A program made the position numbers and the translations under genes. Below, piece by piece: positions 1 through 12,700 of a stretch of DNA of 64,000 nt. Positions within the stretch are counted from its first letter, which is position 1, and every line of letters starts with the position of its first letter. The stretch is from Syngnathus acus (taxonomy: Eukaryota > Chordata > Actinopteri > Syngnathiformes > Syngnathidae), in assembly GCF_901709675.1 (NCBI RefSeq), contig NC_051095.1:8957956-9021955 (forward strand). Direction: 5' to 3'. Under the pieces are notes generated by a model. It ran no database searches, had not been told where the DNA came from, and was given only the letters and a program-made list of their open reading frames with translations.

Positions 1-419
1 TGTTTTTTAAAGACTTGTACTCGTACTACCAACATTCCTTGAAAGAAAATCATGGTTGTTTCAAGTAAATGGTATACACTGTTTTCTTCATAATATGTTT
101 TCCTGATCGCCCTATATTAGAGACGAAATCAGAGCAGAATTCTATCCTGCAAACAGGCATCTAGTCGTAGATGGCATTGGTTGTTTAGTTTCACATTGGC
201 TGTGTCGAAACACACTCCAGATTTATAGCTTTTCAAATACAAATAATTAAAAAGTAAACTTTATAATGGTATAATGGTGTTTCAACAGTGCAAAAACAAA
301 TATTTGAAATTCAGAACCTATTCCGAATCCAAATGGCTCCCGCGGTAGCTCGTCTAGGGGCATTGCAAAACAGGTGCAAAAGCACTGGGAGGCCTAACAG
401 AAACTTGGGGAGCCGTTAC
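1..419 (-). other. fat4: fat4 intron 2 (3' side cut by window edge)
   Basis: This stretch follows the donor site of the small fat4 exon (GAG followed by gtaacg on the minus strand). It is therefore the start of the next fat4 intron, which runs off the left edge. It is AT-rich and I see no coding signal or repeat family in it. Confidence 0.8.
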
Positions 420-551
420 CTCGTCTGCATCCGTGGCTGTTAGCTGCATTATCCTGAAGCCGTCCCCCACATTCTCCTCGATGCTTACGTCCAGGATGTC
501 GTTGGGGAAAACAGGCGGGTTGTCGTTGACGTCCTGCAGCGTGATCTCCAC
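420..551 (-). CDS. fat4: fat4 coding exon 2: end of cadherin repeat 16 and start of repeat 17
   Basis: This is a 44-codon exon (132 nt) in phase 0 at both ends. It is bounded by a good acceptor (ctctcccgcag) and the donor gag|gtaacg. It encodes VEITLQDVNDNPPVF, the final strand and calcium-binding linker (DxNDNPP) of a cadherin repeat, then the first strands of the next repeat, with the EEN and DADE calcium ligands. It joins in frame to the giant exon at 33,010 (…RAE|VEIT…). The junction position and sequence match what I recall of vertebrate FAT4, where the same residues fall at the end of the first large exon. An open frame continues past the donor, but it loses cadherin similarity there, so the splice ends are preferred. 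Later fat4 exons (more cadherin repeats, EGF and laminin G domains, transmembrane and cytoplasmic parts) lie outside the window. Confidence 0.93.
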
Positions 552-1898
552 CTGCGGGAGAGAAAAGACCACCAAAGTTTCAGTTCGAGCCAAGCCAAAA
601 TCGACCTAAAGTAGATATGAGTAAACGAATAGCACGCTGCGGTTACTGAAAATGAAGCTGTGGATCATTTGCAAACATTGCTATGTTTCCTCAGGGTTCA
701 GAAAATCAACCGCTGATACCACATGAATAGTGACGCTCTGTTTCTGAAAGCAATATTACAGCATGTACTATTCCTGATACAATACCCCAGTCGGCTTGTC
801 TCAAAGCAGTGTTTAGGGAACCACAATGCGGGTTCCAGCTCAACCTCACACCCCCCGTTAGGGCTGCATAGAAAACAACATGCATTACACTATTACCAAA
901 GTAAAGAACTGCTTCACTTGAGCGTCTGAGAAAGCAAAATAAACACATCACGAGCGACCGCAGAAGCCCCCTGGCTGCATAAACTTCGGGCCATGTGCGG
1001 AGACTTGTTACGCTAATCGTCATTTAATGCACGGTTTGCTCATTGTTTATGGAAATGATGCAATACACAGTAACATACGCCCCATTTTATGCTAGGCCAC
1101 GCTCGGTAAACCCACCATTGCGTTCCCCAACAATATAATTAAATACCCCTTTGGACATTTCATCACGTACGATGACTACTGAGTATTGTGTGCTGCCATA
1201 ACCCATCTCAGGACTAACAACGGTTTATTCTCCTCTGTTGTTTATTAATTCGCATATCGTTTGCTCTTAAGTACAGCCGATAGTTTTGCAAGGACCAGTT
1301 TTGCAATGACGAATTGTTACGCAAGCTTAGCAAATGTCTAAAACTCCTCAGAGACAGTGCAAATGAGATGTTTGCGGTTTCAAATGTTCCCTGTCTGTTT
1401 GTGGCCGTATTACATTTCCACAACTCAAACGGAGACCCCCCCCCCCCTCGTCGCCTTGTACGCTAACCTCAATACACATTTCAAAGTCGGTAAACACGCT
1501 TTTGAACCATAACCGACATTTTTGCTTGGCGTTCCTACTTTTTATGCCTCGATGAATATGGAGTATAATGATAATTATGGAGCATTCTTTCATTACTTTC
1601 CACAAAAATAAATGTGTGAGTGGGAATACAAATAGGAAATGGGGGAATAGAGAGGTCATCGAATGTCAACAATGGGTTTGGGTTTTATGAAGAGTTTCCT
1701 GCAGAATGCGGTGAGCACACAATGAATCTCAAGGACGTGTTTCTACATACCCGGCTATTGCCAGGAATTCATTCTGCGTTCTACGACACACGCATGCAAC
1801 AACAATAGAGGGACGATTCCACAATGTTCCTTTTTGGGAAAACTGACGACACAATGATTTTTATTTTTTTTTTTTAAGTAACACGTTCTTCATTTTAG

Positions 1899-2122
1899 GC
1901 ATCACGCTGCACTAGTGGTTGGTCGACCTGCTTCACGGTTGTACAATTCTGGTTTCAAATCTTTGAGGTTTCTTTTTGGTTGCGTGGCGTTTTCCTCCCA
2001 TATTCCCTAAACATGCACGTTATGTTCACTGCAGGCTAAATTGTCCATTTGTATGAATGTGAGTGTTTGTCTATAAGTGCGCTGCAATTGACTAGCAACC
2101 AGCCCACCGTATATCCCGCCAA
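1899..2122 (+). mobile_element. Old teleost interspersed repeat with tRNA-like head (copy 1)
   Basis: The order is a tRNA-like head (…AGTGGTTGG…GGTTTCAAAT…), then a TTTTCCTCCCATATTCC… block, CTAAATTGTCC, and TGCAATTGACTAGCAACCAG…CCCGCC. It follows a very abundant fish retrotransposon-derived consensus (L2-like or SINE-like 3' end, from memory). It is strongly diverged, so an old insertion. Two further copies lie in the opposite orientation. Confidence 0.65.
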
Positions 2123-2273
2123 AGCTCTTGACCACATTTTAGAGTCGTGATAATTGCAGCAGAATGAGAGGCCTCTTGGCTCAAAAGTTGGGCAAACGTG
2201 CCCTAATGACAGCGACTCACAACTTGACTCGAGCCGAGGGGACGTGGCTAAGTCAACAAACAATGAATATTTA

Positions 2274-2276
<3 letters not shown>

Positions 2277-2336
<60 letters not shown>
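2277..2336. repeat. (GT)n microsatellite, 60 bp
   Basis: About 30 uninterrupted GT units, producing spurious Val-Cys or Thr-His open frames on the two strands. Confidence 0.98.
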
Positions 2337-2338
<2 letters not shown>

Positions 2339-5300
2339 CTCCTTGATGTGTAAATAATGCAAGGCACACTCAGGAGGACTAACCTAATTAGGTTAGAAGC
2401 TCGCTTTTGGGAAATAATTAAGTCTTAAGTTTTTTTTTTGCGGTTTGCAAGATGGGAATATTTCAAAGCGCTTTAGGGAGAACATTTGTTGATTCAGAGA
2501 GAAAGTTAAGTCAAGAGGTAGGGGTTATATATTAGATTGGAGAGCAGCTTACGTAGAGTAGGTAAAAATACGTGAGTTTAGACACTAAATGATTATGTTT
2601 CACGCAACCCCTGTTTCAAATTGCATGCTACCTCCAGAGTTGTATTATTGATGCGGTAGTATGAATGATTCACGGGTCAAGTAGTCCCTTTACACTCTCC
2701 ATTATGTGTTATTATGTATTTCCTTAAATGTGATAAAGTAGACAAGCAGGAATGATAAGTAAATGTCGTTTAAATAACATTTCTAGTCGTCAAAAAAAAT
2801 AGTGATCCCAATGTATTCATGGTTTTCTGTGATTCCCTTTACTTATTTCTTTAGTGCTCCTTGAATATTTTGGTGAATGCAAGTATGAACGCTAAGATGT
2901 ACTTCATTCATCACACTTTTTTTTATAACCGTGAAGAAGGTTTACCACTGTGAAGTGTCAATTCAATAAGTGTATCTCATTTTTGCAACTTCACGTTCTT
3001 TGAAAAGCCATTGGTCATACGGTTAGTTTTCACTCATTAAAATCTCTGATGTTTTATGTGACTTAATAGATGTATTTTTCCCCAAACTCGTTAGATCAAG
3101 GTGGTAATTTGTTATCAGTTATCCCAGAAAATCTAAAGAAAAACATTAGAATAATAACGTATTTTGGTGAGTTTTGACCTCTTCTACCTCAATAAATCAA
3201 AGTTTTTGGTTGTCAATGTGTTGGGAGTTTCCAATGCTGACAGTCGACATTCCGCCAAGCTTAAAACGACAGAACACGGAATATACCAAAATTAATGTTC
3301 CGTCTTACCACTGCCACGCGAGAGGAACATTTTGGGAATCTTGGCTCTAGCTTGTGGTAAAAAAAAATAATAAATAATGTCACTTGGAGTCATTTTCCTA
3401 CTCAGAGCTACAAAACGGTGGAGGCTTTCATATGATCCTCACATTGAAAGAGGCCTCTTCAAAATGTGGATACGTTCCCTATTGGCTAAGCAGGAGCTAT
3501 AATATTACTTGAGAATATCCACATATTAAACTGATGGCTTTCAATAATGGGTGGAGCTTGTGATTCCGGCACGTATCTCCACGTGACGAGTTTGGAAATT
3601 CCAATTCCACATCTTTCAGAGGAAATCTTGATGGGGGAAAACCGTACTTTGAAAAAGCAGAGATGATTTCAGGAGGATCCAAGTTCTTTTAAGAAGCTGT
3701 TGACAAGTCTAGGTCAAGACTTGAGGGAAGTTCTTATTGCACTTGGCCTCTTAACACTAAAACGCTGACTTTGTAAAAAGTAATTTGTACTGCAGCAGCC
3801 TCATTTTTCAAATATAGATTCAACTCCAAATACAACACTTCATCATCAAGCAGGAAGCTGGGATTGCTTAAATCTTCTCCTTCACCTGCTTCTGGGAATC
3901 CCGCACATCCTGTTGTCTTATTTCATCACTCACAACTCCCGACCCTGTCAGCCCCCCCATTCCGTCACAATTTTAATGTTAATGTCCACTGAGGACAAGT
4001 GCTTTTTCTACTGAGGTCATCAAGAACCAGGCCAAATCTTATGTTGCAACTCTGGAGATCTGCTCAGTAATATGCTTTCACACAATGGTGTTTGACAGTG
4101 TGAAATAAAATGAACGGAAGCTCTGTGATGAGTTGGTACAATGTAAATTTGGTTAAAGAATTCAAAACGTCTCACTTTCTAACACATAGAATGATACTTG
4201 ATGGCACCACAGGGACCCAACTATTTGTATACAAGTCAATTTTATGTTTCCATTAAACAAACTAGCAAAACGCAAACCACCAGAAAGCAAAATACTTTCC
4301 TTTGAAGCAAGACCAAGTTGTCTTTCTGCTCCGTTTCCAAGCAATGCAGATTAGCTTGAGAATCAAATCGATTTTGTCATCTAAAAAAAAGGATCCAAGA
4401 AGACGTATCGCATATCATAATCCAGCTTCATCTAATTCTTTCTACTGACTGCAAGCCATCAACCGTTTAAGAGCCGCGCCCAGACATCATCAGCAAAGAC
4501 TGTAAAAACTGATTCCCACAAGTTCTTCACCAATACATGGCTTAAAAAACGAATTTAAGTTGGAACTATTCCTTCCTCAAAAAGTCCCTGCTGTCTGATA
4601 CAATATGTCATGCACTTCACTTTTGGAAATATACGAGCGGCCGCGTCGACGAAGCCCAAGCCTCCTGTCTGCGTTCCTAAATCCAAACGGCGTATGGCAA
4701 AGAACCCGCAGAGTGCCACGCTGCGCAATAGAATTGAAGCGGTTGAAGTCTGCATTCATATCTGATTCATCATTGGCTCTAGAAAGGAGCAAATACGAGT
4801 GCCATCTTGACAAATTATCCAAGACAGGTCAAAGGGATCTCTTCCGTAAAGCGTCTTTGGCGCATTTAATCGCAAACCGGCTCGCTCTGTCAAACAAAAG
4901 CCTGCGGTGTAATTCATCTTGCAACCACAGTCATCAGGGCTTCGGGCTGAAGTGCATAAGCTCTGGCGAAGTTTGTGGAGGGGGGGGCACGCCGGAAATG
5001 GGGACGCACACACAGACTAAAAGATGGACGCTGGCCAAACCTCAAGTCTCAAAAAGTCAGGATATAATATTGCATTCCCCTCAAGTCCCCCCTGAACTTT
5101 TCAGCAGAAAAAACAGAAGAACGACAAACAAAACAGATTCTGCACTGGATCACCAAGCACCTTGGGCTTATGTAACCAACGAGAAGGAGGAAGAAAGGGT
5201 GGGGATGTCGAAAGGAGTCCAGACAAGTGATTCGAACTTCAATAAAGGGAATTGGCAGTTTCACCAATCAACACAAAACCATGTCTATGATAACTGGACG

Positions 5301-6369
5301 TACAAAAACGGCTCAAGGACAAACAGCCGAAACAAAACAGGTCTTTGACAATTTTGGGTTGAAGCTGCAACGATTTTCAATATTTGACAATCACAAAATA
5401 GTTGGAACCGAGTTGCAAGGCTTGCCATACATGACATTCCGCAACTCTTAATTTTTCTTGATCTGATCTCTCCTGCAATAAACAGCCACATAGGCCCTTC
5501 TCAATTACCTTTGTGGGTGAGATGAAAAGTGTAATTAACCCAAGATGTAGTGGCTCTAATGGAAGCTGGAGACGATTTTGAGCTCCTCGAGCACAATTCA
5601 AAAGTATCACCGAAATCACCAAAATGTGACACATTCTGTATCTTTGCATTATGAGGTTGGAGGGACGTAAAGATAAGCATGCTCTTCATCCTGTGAGATG
5701 AAAGGTAAAAACTACAAAAATAATTTGCCAATTTAGCTCGAGAATGCTCTGGAGATGTGAGAGAAAGGTCTTAAGTGTTTTCTTCTGAATTTGTTGCCTG
5801 AAGTCAGGTATTTTTTTAGAGGGTGATATTGCTGCTCTTCTTACGCAACTACTTCCAGTTACAGCCCACAAAACAGGGAGTAAAAATGTCTCAAAAGGTT
5901 TTGTCTTCTCTTAGAAGACTGACTTTCAGACTATTAAGCAAAATATTTACGTTTGTTTGGGTTTTTAAAGATACAAAACTACAATCTGACAACCATTGTT
6001 TCACAATCTTTGTTGAGTCATGTTACATTTTACAGAAGCAAAATCTGTACGGCATACCATAGAAATGAAACACAAAAAGTCTATTTAAAAAAAATAATTC
6101 TACCTAATAGTAGAAATTGTTCTGCCTGTTGCATTTATGTATTCTCAACATTACTCAACTAAAAGGGGAGGATAATCCTTGGAAAGGTTTAGCGATTAGA
6201 CTGATTAGTCTGATGAAACGGTGAGTGGACAATGTTTCGGGGGGGGGGGGGTTAGGCTTAGGGTTAGGGTCAGAGAAAGATCAATATTCTGGAAGCAATA
6301 CAAATTTGGAATGCGTCAAATAATAGCCATCTTGCGCTAAACTATTTGCACATTTTGCTATTGACGGGA

Positions 6370-6745
6370 ACTGTCATGGTCTTAGTTTCTTTGGTTTTCA
6401 TTTAAAATTTGATTTGTGTTCCTTTGCTAAACATCAGTCTCGTCAAGGTATTGTTCCCACCTATTCAGCTTGTCAGCCCCGCCCCTTGGTGTTGGTGTTT
6501 GTCTCATCAGTTTGTCTGTATTTAGTTCCCCGCTTTCCTGTCAGTTCTTTGTCGCAACATTGTGCTGTGTTGCTGTCACCTTTTCCAGTTGTCGCATGGT
6601 TTTGTTCGCCAGTTTTTTGTTCTTACATTGATTACTAATTTGTGGATTGAGTATTTCTTATCATCCCAGTACCTCGTTTTTGCCCTTCTTGTCTTTTTTG
6701 GCATTGTACCTACTGACAAATGGTAATGTCAGAATGTGCCACTAA
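6370..6745 (+). mobile_element. Probable non-coding interspersed repeat, T/C-rich (copy A)
   Basis: A T/C-rich, GTTTGTCT/TTTGTC-rich sequence begins TGTCATGGTC and ends near TGTCAGAATG. It resembles in style the element in the lectin's first intron (47,873-48,252) and widespread fish repeats with TGTCA-type ends. It gives a spurious hydrophobic open frame. Family not determined. Confidence 0.4.
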
Positions 6746-9700
6746 CCCCTGTGAAAAATGACCTTAGGCAGTATGAAAGGAGTGGGGGAAAAAAAACTGA
6801 AATAAAGTCAGTGAACGAAAAGACTAGGAAATGTTAAATTTCAATGTGATGGAAAAAAAAGGCACCTTCTGTCAAATGTCTTTCCATTGAATTTCTGCCT
6901 GTTTTTGTTCTCAAATCAATCAGAAGTTGCGCACCAATCAGTCATTGCGCATTCATACCCCCCCACCCCTTCAATCTCATGCATCCTTTTGTACGCACTT
7001 CCGTCAACGCTACAAGGACGCCTTACAAGGCTTTGCATGTTCAATGTGGGGCATTATCATGAAGATGGACCTTTTTGGAAGGACCATCCATCTTAATTAA
7101 CAGGCCATTTGTATGCCCTTCCAGGGCGCATGGGAAGGAGCATCGTGGCTGAAGACATAATCACAGGCCTCCAAGACTTCATTAGCAGATTAAAAAAAAA
7201 AAAAAAAAACTCAATGGGCTCCCCCTGTCGCCTACACATTTCATTATCTCCCTCTGTTCATTCCCAGTTTGTGTTTTAAGGGTCCAAAATGGAGCAACCG
7301 CTAACTTGCTTTTACATTCCTTTGGGGTTCCACATAATTCGGGGCAGCCTCTTGGAGATTTACAGCAGAGCCGTGACAGTGGCTACTGAAATGAGTCGAT
7401 TAGGATTCCTGACTCAGACATCATCTGTCAGGCTTGGTATCATGTCCTCCAAATTGAGAAGGAAAAGTTAAGTAAAAGTCAACTCCATTGGAAAATGTTT
7501 ATAGTTGGGTCAAATTTTGAATGATTTAATCCCCAACAGTTTGTGGATAAAACAAAAAATTGAAAAAAAATGATGGATGGTCAATTTCTTTAGCACAATT
7601 AAGGACTGTTAACATAAGTATTTTTTTAATGTGATTAGAAACTGTTTTTAAACACTTTATTATAATTCACAGCTGTTTACCTTAAGAATGAAGGTCTCAA
7701 TAAATCTTAGAATTGAAATAATCAAACAGTACTAAAATGATTTAATTTGAGCAGTAATGTTCTAATTTTGCAGAGCACAATTTTCCCCAAATTCACATTT
7801 GATGAGCATTGTTTATTTTCAAAATCTTTGGTGATAAATATTGGTACTATAATGGGTCAATTTGCATTTACATGATTTACACGCAAAAAAAAATGCATGT
7901 GCAGTATCATTTTTGAACATTGACATTAATAATTTGACCTTCAATCCGGCAGGGAGAAAAAATGGCGAACACCTCCTCAATAAATAACACTGAGGCCCCC
8001 CTGTGAAAAGCACTTAAGCTCCCAGTCTCACCACAAAGTACTGAAATAAAGCACCTGCAGACAGCTTTTGGTGTGCTAGTGGCAATAGAATTTAAAACAT
8101 GTAGGCAAAACAGGGAGAAGGTTCAGCAAACGTTTTTATTTCACAAAGGGTTCATGTTGAAAAGCAGCCAAAAAGAATGATGCTCTTGAGAAGGTCACGG
8201 GAGGACTGATTACTTCCTCAATGCGATGAATTTCCTGTTCAAACAGGAAGCAGGAGCAGGAACGCTACACAATGAGGCCTTGCTCTTACACTTGAAAGAT
8301 AACCGACCAGTCACGTTTATGCTTTTAGCACACAATGTGACCGTTTTTAAGTACTTTGCAATATCGCTGTCGGTGCCAATACTAAACATCTGTACACATA
8401 CTAATAAATAGGATCTGATACTGTGATGCTGCTACCATGTTAATAGACGTACAGTATTATTTTTGCTCTACCCAGGCATTCAGTTTGGCTGTAAATGAGT
8501 GACAGCAAAGCCTTCCTAAAACATTTCATTAACCATTTATAAAAGTACAAATAGTGACAAATATTGGTAAGTGTGGAAAATAAGTTTCAATACTGTTTTT
8601 ATACTCATACTAATTTTGTAACTAATACTAATTTTTTGTCTTTATATGTGAAGTCACCTTGTTTTGTGTGTACGGCAATGAAATTTTATTTTTGTAAGGG
8701 CTGCAGGGAATTGTTTTGCTGATAGTCTATTCTATTTGTGTTCAAAGCGGAATGTCTCGGATTTGCTCTTTTTATTGTTTTCCCTCTAAATAGTATTTTG
8801 TAGAACTCCTATTGGTTTTCCGTCAAAAGTTAGCAACACCACCATCCCTACAGTGCTAGCCTTTAACCCCTGCCCATTCATTTCACTCTCCTGATCCATA
8901 AAATATTTGTCAGAGCCCCAGCAGAGGTCATTGAACAAACGCACTTGTGTTAAACTGGCCATTCCACCCTTGTGCGTCCCACAATGCAAAACTTTTGACC
9001 TAACGAGCTGACCCTCCAAACACTGGCAGGAGGAAAGCTTTAAGGTGTTATGGATGAGCGTGGAGACCGACGCAAAGAAAGAACAAAAGAAGAAAGGAAG
9101 GGAGGCACGGAAGCCTCCATGGGGCCTTTGACAATTAATTGGCCTCCTCAATGGGTGAGAAAATTTCACCCACAAATGCTTTAGGACCTTTGAAAAAGAG
9201 TTTATGATGTGTCTGGTTTGCTTTTAGTCAAATTATAACTATTTACTTGGCAATGGCAGACAGACAAAAATCGTTTTTTAATGGTTGAAGGCAATACCTC
9301 ATTTTAAAATTTGTCAATAAATAGTATGTATACGCTAATTTGCAGTACATTGTAAATGCTACAACATGAGCTGAACTGAAAACAAAAGAGTCCCTATGAA
9401 AGCTCTTTGTGATGCTGAATGGACTCGGCAATTCTTAATAAGAGGAAATAAGAAGTCGTATTGTGGAAGATGGCTTATTGATATTAAAATGGTCAAAGTT
9501 CAATAGCAAAGCTGAAAATGAAAGAGCCCTGCATAAAAGTGCTGCACAATCTGACAGTCATATATCAAAAGATTCAAGGTGATTTGAGTTTGAAGTTCCG
9601 AGTCTGCTAATTGTGTTGCAACAGGTGGCAAAAGGTCAAATGGTCGAAGATGAATTCGGTTTGCAATTTGACATTGAAAGAAGTCAACTCTAATAGCAAG

Positions 9701-12700
9701 AGTCTCCATTAAAACTGTCATAGTCACAATTTTTCTGTTCATACTTGGTAACATCTGATGGCTGAATTAATTTGATTTCAAATCATTCCTGGTCAAAATG
9801 AGAAAACAATATGTTGAAATTGATATCTGCTTCACAGCACTATTTTCATTTCTACGACAGATGCTCGAATGTGTTTGTTAAACAAGTTAGAGTAATTTGT
9901 TTTTTTTGTACAATATATTTTTCCCGAGTCGTTTTCAAAAAGTTTGATTGAAAGAAATCAACTCAAATGGCTCCCAAGGTCTGAGTTCCCACAGACAGAA
10001 CATCAAAGTTGTACAATGTATTTTTTATTTTTTTGAACACTCATGCAATTCGAACCAATTGCTCTGCGTGATATTTAATTGAATCTCGAGCTGTTAATCC
10101 AGAGAAGAAAAAAAACCAACTAATCCAGATTAAGTGCAGACAGACGCAGAATGGGGTGGTCAAACGCACCGCCTCAGGCCTTGTGAAGACTATTTTCCCC
10201 CTAATTTTTGTTATAATCACGTGCCTGTTTGTTTGTGTGGGAAACGGCGGCTCTGATCCATGGGGGGAATTTTAACAAGAAAGGTAATCATTAGCAAGCT
10301 GCCAAAAACGCCATCCTATTCACAATCTGTACATAGGTTTCCGTGGTGACAATCCTGCCTGAGAAAAAGATTTTGTCATTTACGTTCATGACATCAATGC
10401 AGCAGCGGGACATTTTTTTTTTTGGTGTCTCACTCTACCTGAATGCGAATGAAGTGTACAAAATGCAGTTTAAGCCCCCCAAAAGAAATACAAATTATTT
10501 TATCCAATACCACAAAAACATATTGGATGTTATGTATTTATTGGATATGGTGCTAAATTATCGTATCCCCCTCCCACTTAGAGCATTTACACATGAATAA
10601 CTTGGGGTTTATTGTAGTTCAGCTCATAAATCACGCACGGGTTTGCGAGGGTTCCAACGCGAGGCGCTTTTTGATGCGGATTAGTCTCGCAAACAAATGG
10701 CATCAAAAGCTGTGGCAAATTCCTCTCACTATTAGCGCATACCACAGAAGACCGCTAAGTATAAAGTATATGAGGAGGGGACTGCAAAGTACAAGCGTGC
10801 ATTCTTGAGGCCTGTTTGTGCATGTCAACTTAAATAGCAACTTAGCAAAAGTCTCGTTTCTCAGACTGTACTCATTTTGTTATCCTAAAATGGAATAGTT
10901 GCAGTTATGTGAGGAGCACACATTTTTACTAATACAGCTGTGTTTGGAAAAAGAGCCCATTTATCACAAAATGAGGTTGATGTGTTTCTTTCTAACCTAT
11001 AATCTATGAGCATCCAATGCCCCAATGAGAAAGGCCTCCCGCAATTAATGCATCAACAGCTGGGGAAACCATTCGGACGCTCTTGAGAATTGTTGCTACA
11101 GCTGACAAATATTGGAAGTTAATGAAGGGATGCTGTCAGTGAGAAGGGGAACATATGGAGCGGTGAAATGTTGATTTTTACACCAGCGAAAATAGCAAAG
11201 GAAGCGTTAATGTGATGGGAAATTTTTAATTCAAACTGGCTCAGCAGTTAATTCTAAGGACAATAGAATCTACAAGCTAACATTTGCCTCAATGCTGCAA
11301 AAAGAGGCGTCAAAAGAGTTTTGTCTTGATGGCTAGAAACTCGCCTCCCATGCACAAACAGTAACCTCCACTGTTGAACCAATCTTGAACCAGAGGTTCC
11401 AGTTGACATAAAGCATATAACTGATCCTATTTTAACGATATTTGCTCAATACATGCAGTGTTGTTAAACGTATGAGCGACACAATTAAACCTCCACTGAC
11501 ACTAATTAAAACTGTAACGTGTCCGAATTTAGAAGTGAGTGACTGCATCCATCAGCTTTTATGAGCGTGTATTGATGGGATTTATGGGCTAGCTGACATT
11601 TCACAACACTGGCAGCTCTATTCTCTTCGAGAGGTGTCCAGTGTCCCAATGCTTTATGCTCTACTTAGCTAAGAATGCTAACCAAGAAGCTAATGCACAC
11701 AGATTCCACACGAAAAGCCTAAAGCTGCCTTTGTTGTCTAATGTTAAGTCATTCAAAACAGCAATCGACTGAAACAAATGTAATCGCGAGCAAGCCTTGT
11801 TAGCTTAGCCGGAATAGCAACTTTTAAAAAAACGCAATATGTCAAGAAATCTTTGGGAAAAAAATAGAGTTTGTCGTAGCACCGCCAGGAAAATAGATGT
11901 GATGAACTGAACTGCTTTTCTTGAGAAAAAGACATCTGGCTTGTTATTTTTTTCTTTCAAAGGACTATTTTTACTTGACAAATTAAGCCGCTCGCTCATC
12001 AGCGTAGCATGATGTCAGGAGCCAGCGAGGGCCAACAAAGATTTTAAATTTCGCTATTTCCAAACAAGATTCGCTCAAAGGACGTGAAGCGGCTTATAGC
12101 GGAAAGCACTTGGAAGAGAAAGAGAAAACACATGACGTGTGTAAGTGAGGAGCCTCTGAGATGGCACCATATGAAAGCGCTCCGCAGTAAGAATAAACAG
12201 TGAGACAGGCCAACGACAAAGGCCAGCTGAGACTGAAACACTGAGCAGAGATTTATTAAACGCGGAAGTGCAATACGTTTGTACAATTAGAACCGTCAGA
12301 CAAAATTTACCGCTAGACTCTTGCAAAACATTGGAATTTGTGTCTCATTTGCAATTAGATGGACTGCCCGCTTAAAACAGGCCAATTTCAGCAAGGATCT
12401 AAAAAAAGTACGTTTACCAAGTTTTGTCATTTTATTTCCAAATATATGATTCAGAAAAAAAGGCCTAGACTTTTCTAGTTCTGTTGTTTCGTCTTGGAAA
12501 ATTCCTTGATTGTGAGACGAATCTTATTTCCTGATTTACGACAAAATGAGGTGAAAATTACTCTGACTATAATTTTAAAAGCACGAATTCTCGTGTTTAA
12601 GTGTTTTTGAGGCCGTCCAAGACTTGGACTACTTTATTTCGGCTGCACCTTTTTGGGAAAAGAGACGATGCACCGAACATTAAAATGAAGCTTTATCATT

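Noticed and set aside
4605-5348. 247-residue open frame, plus strand
   Set aside because: No recognisable domain or splice-site logic; the composition is basic and Ser/Asn-rich as expected for chance translation. It lies inside fat4 intron 1 and contains the NotI-SalI string.
6239-6271. TTAGGG-like motifs after a G run (also CCCTAACCC-like sequence near 54,312)
   Set aside because: Only two or three imperfect copies, so not an interstitial telomere array.
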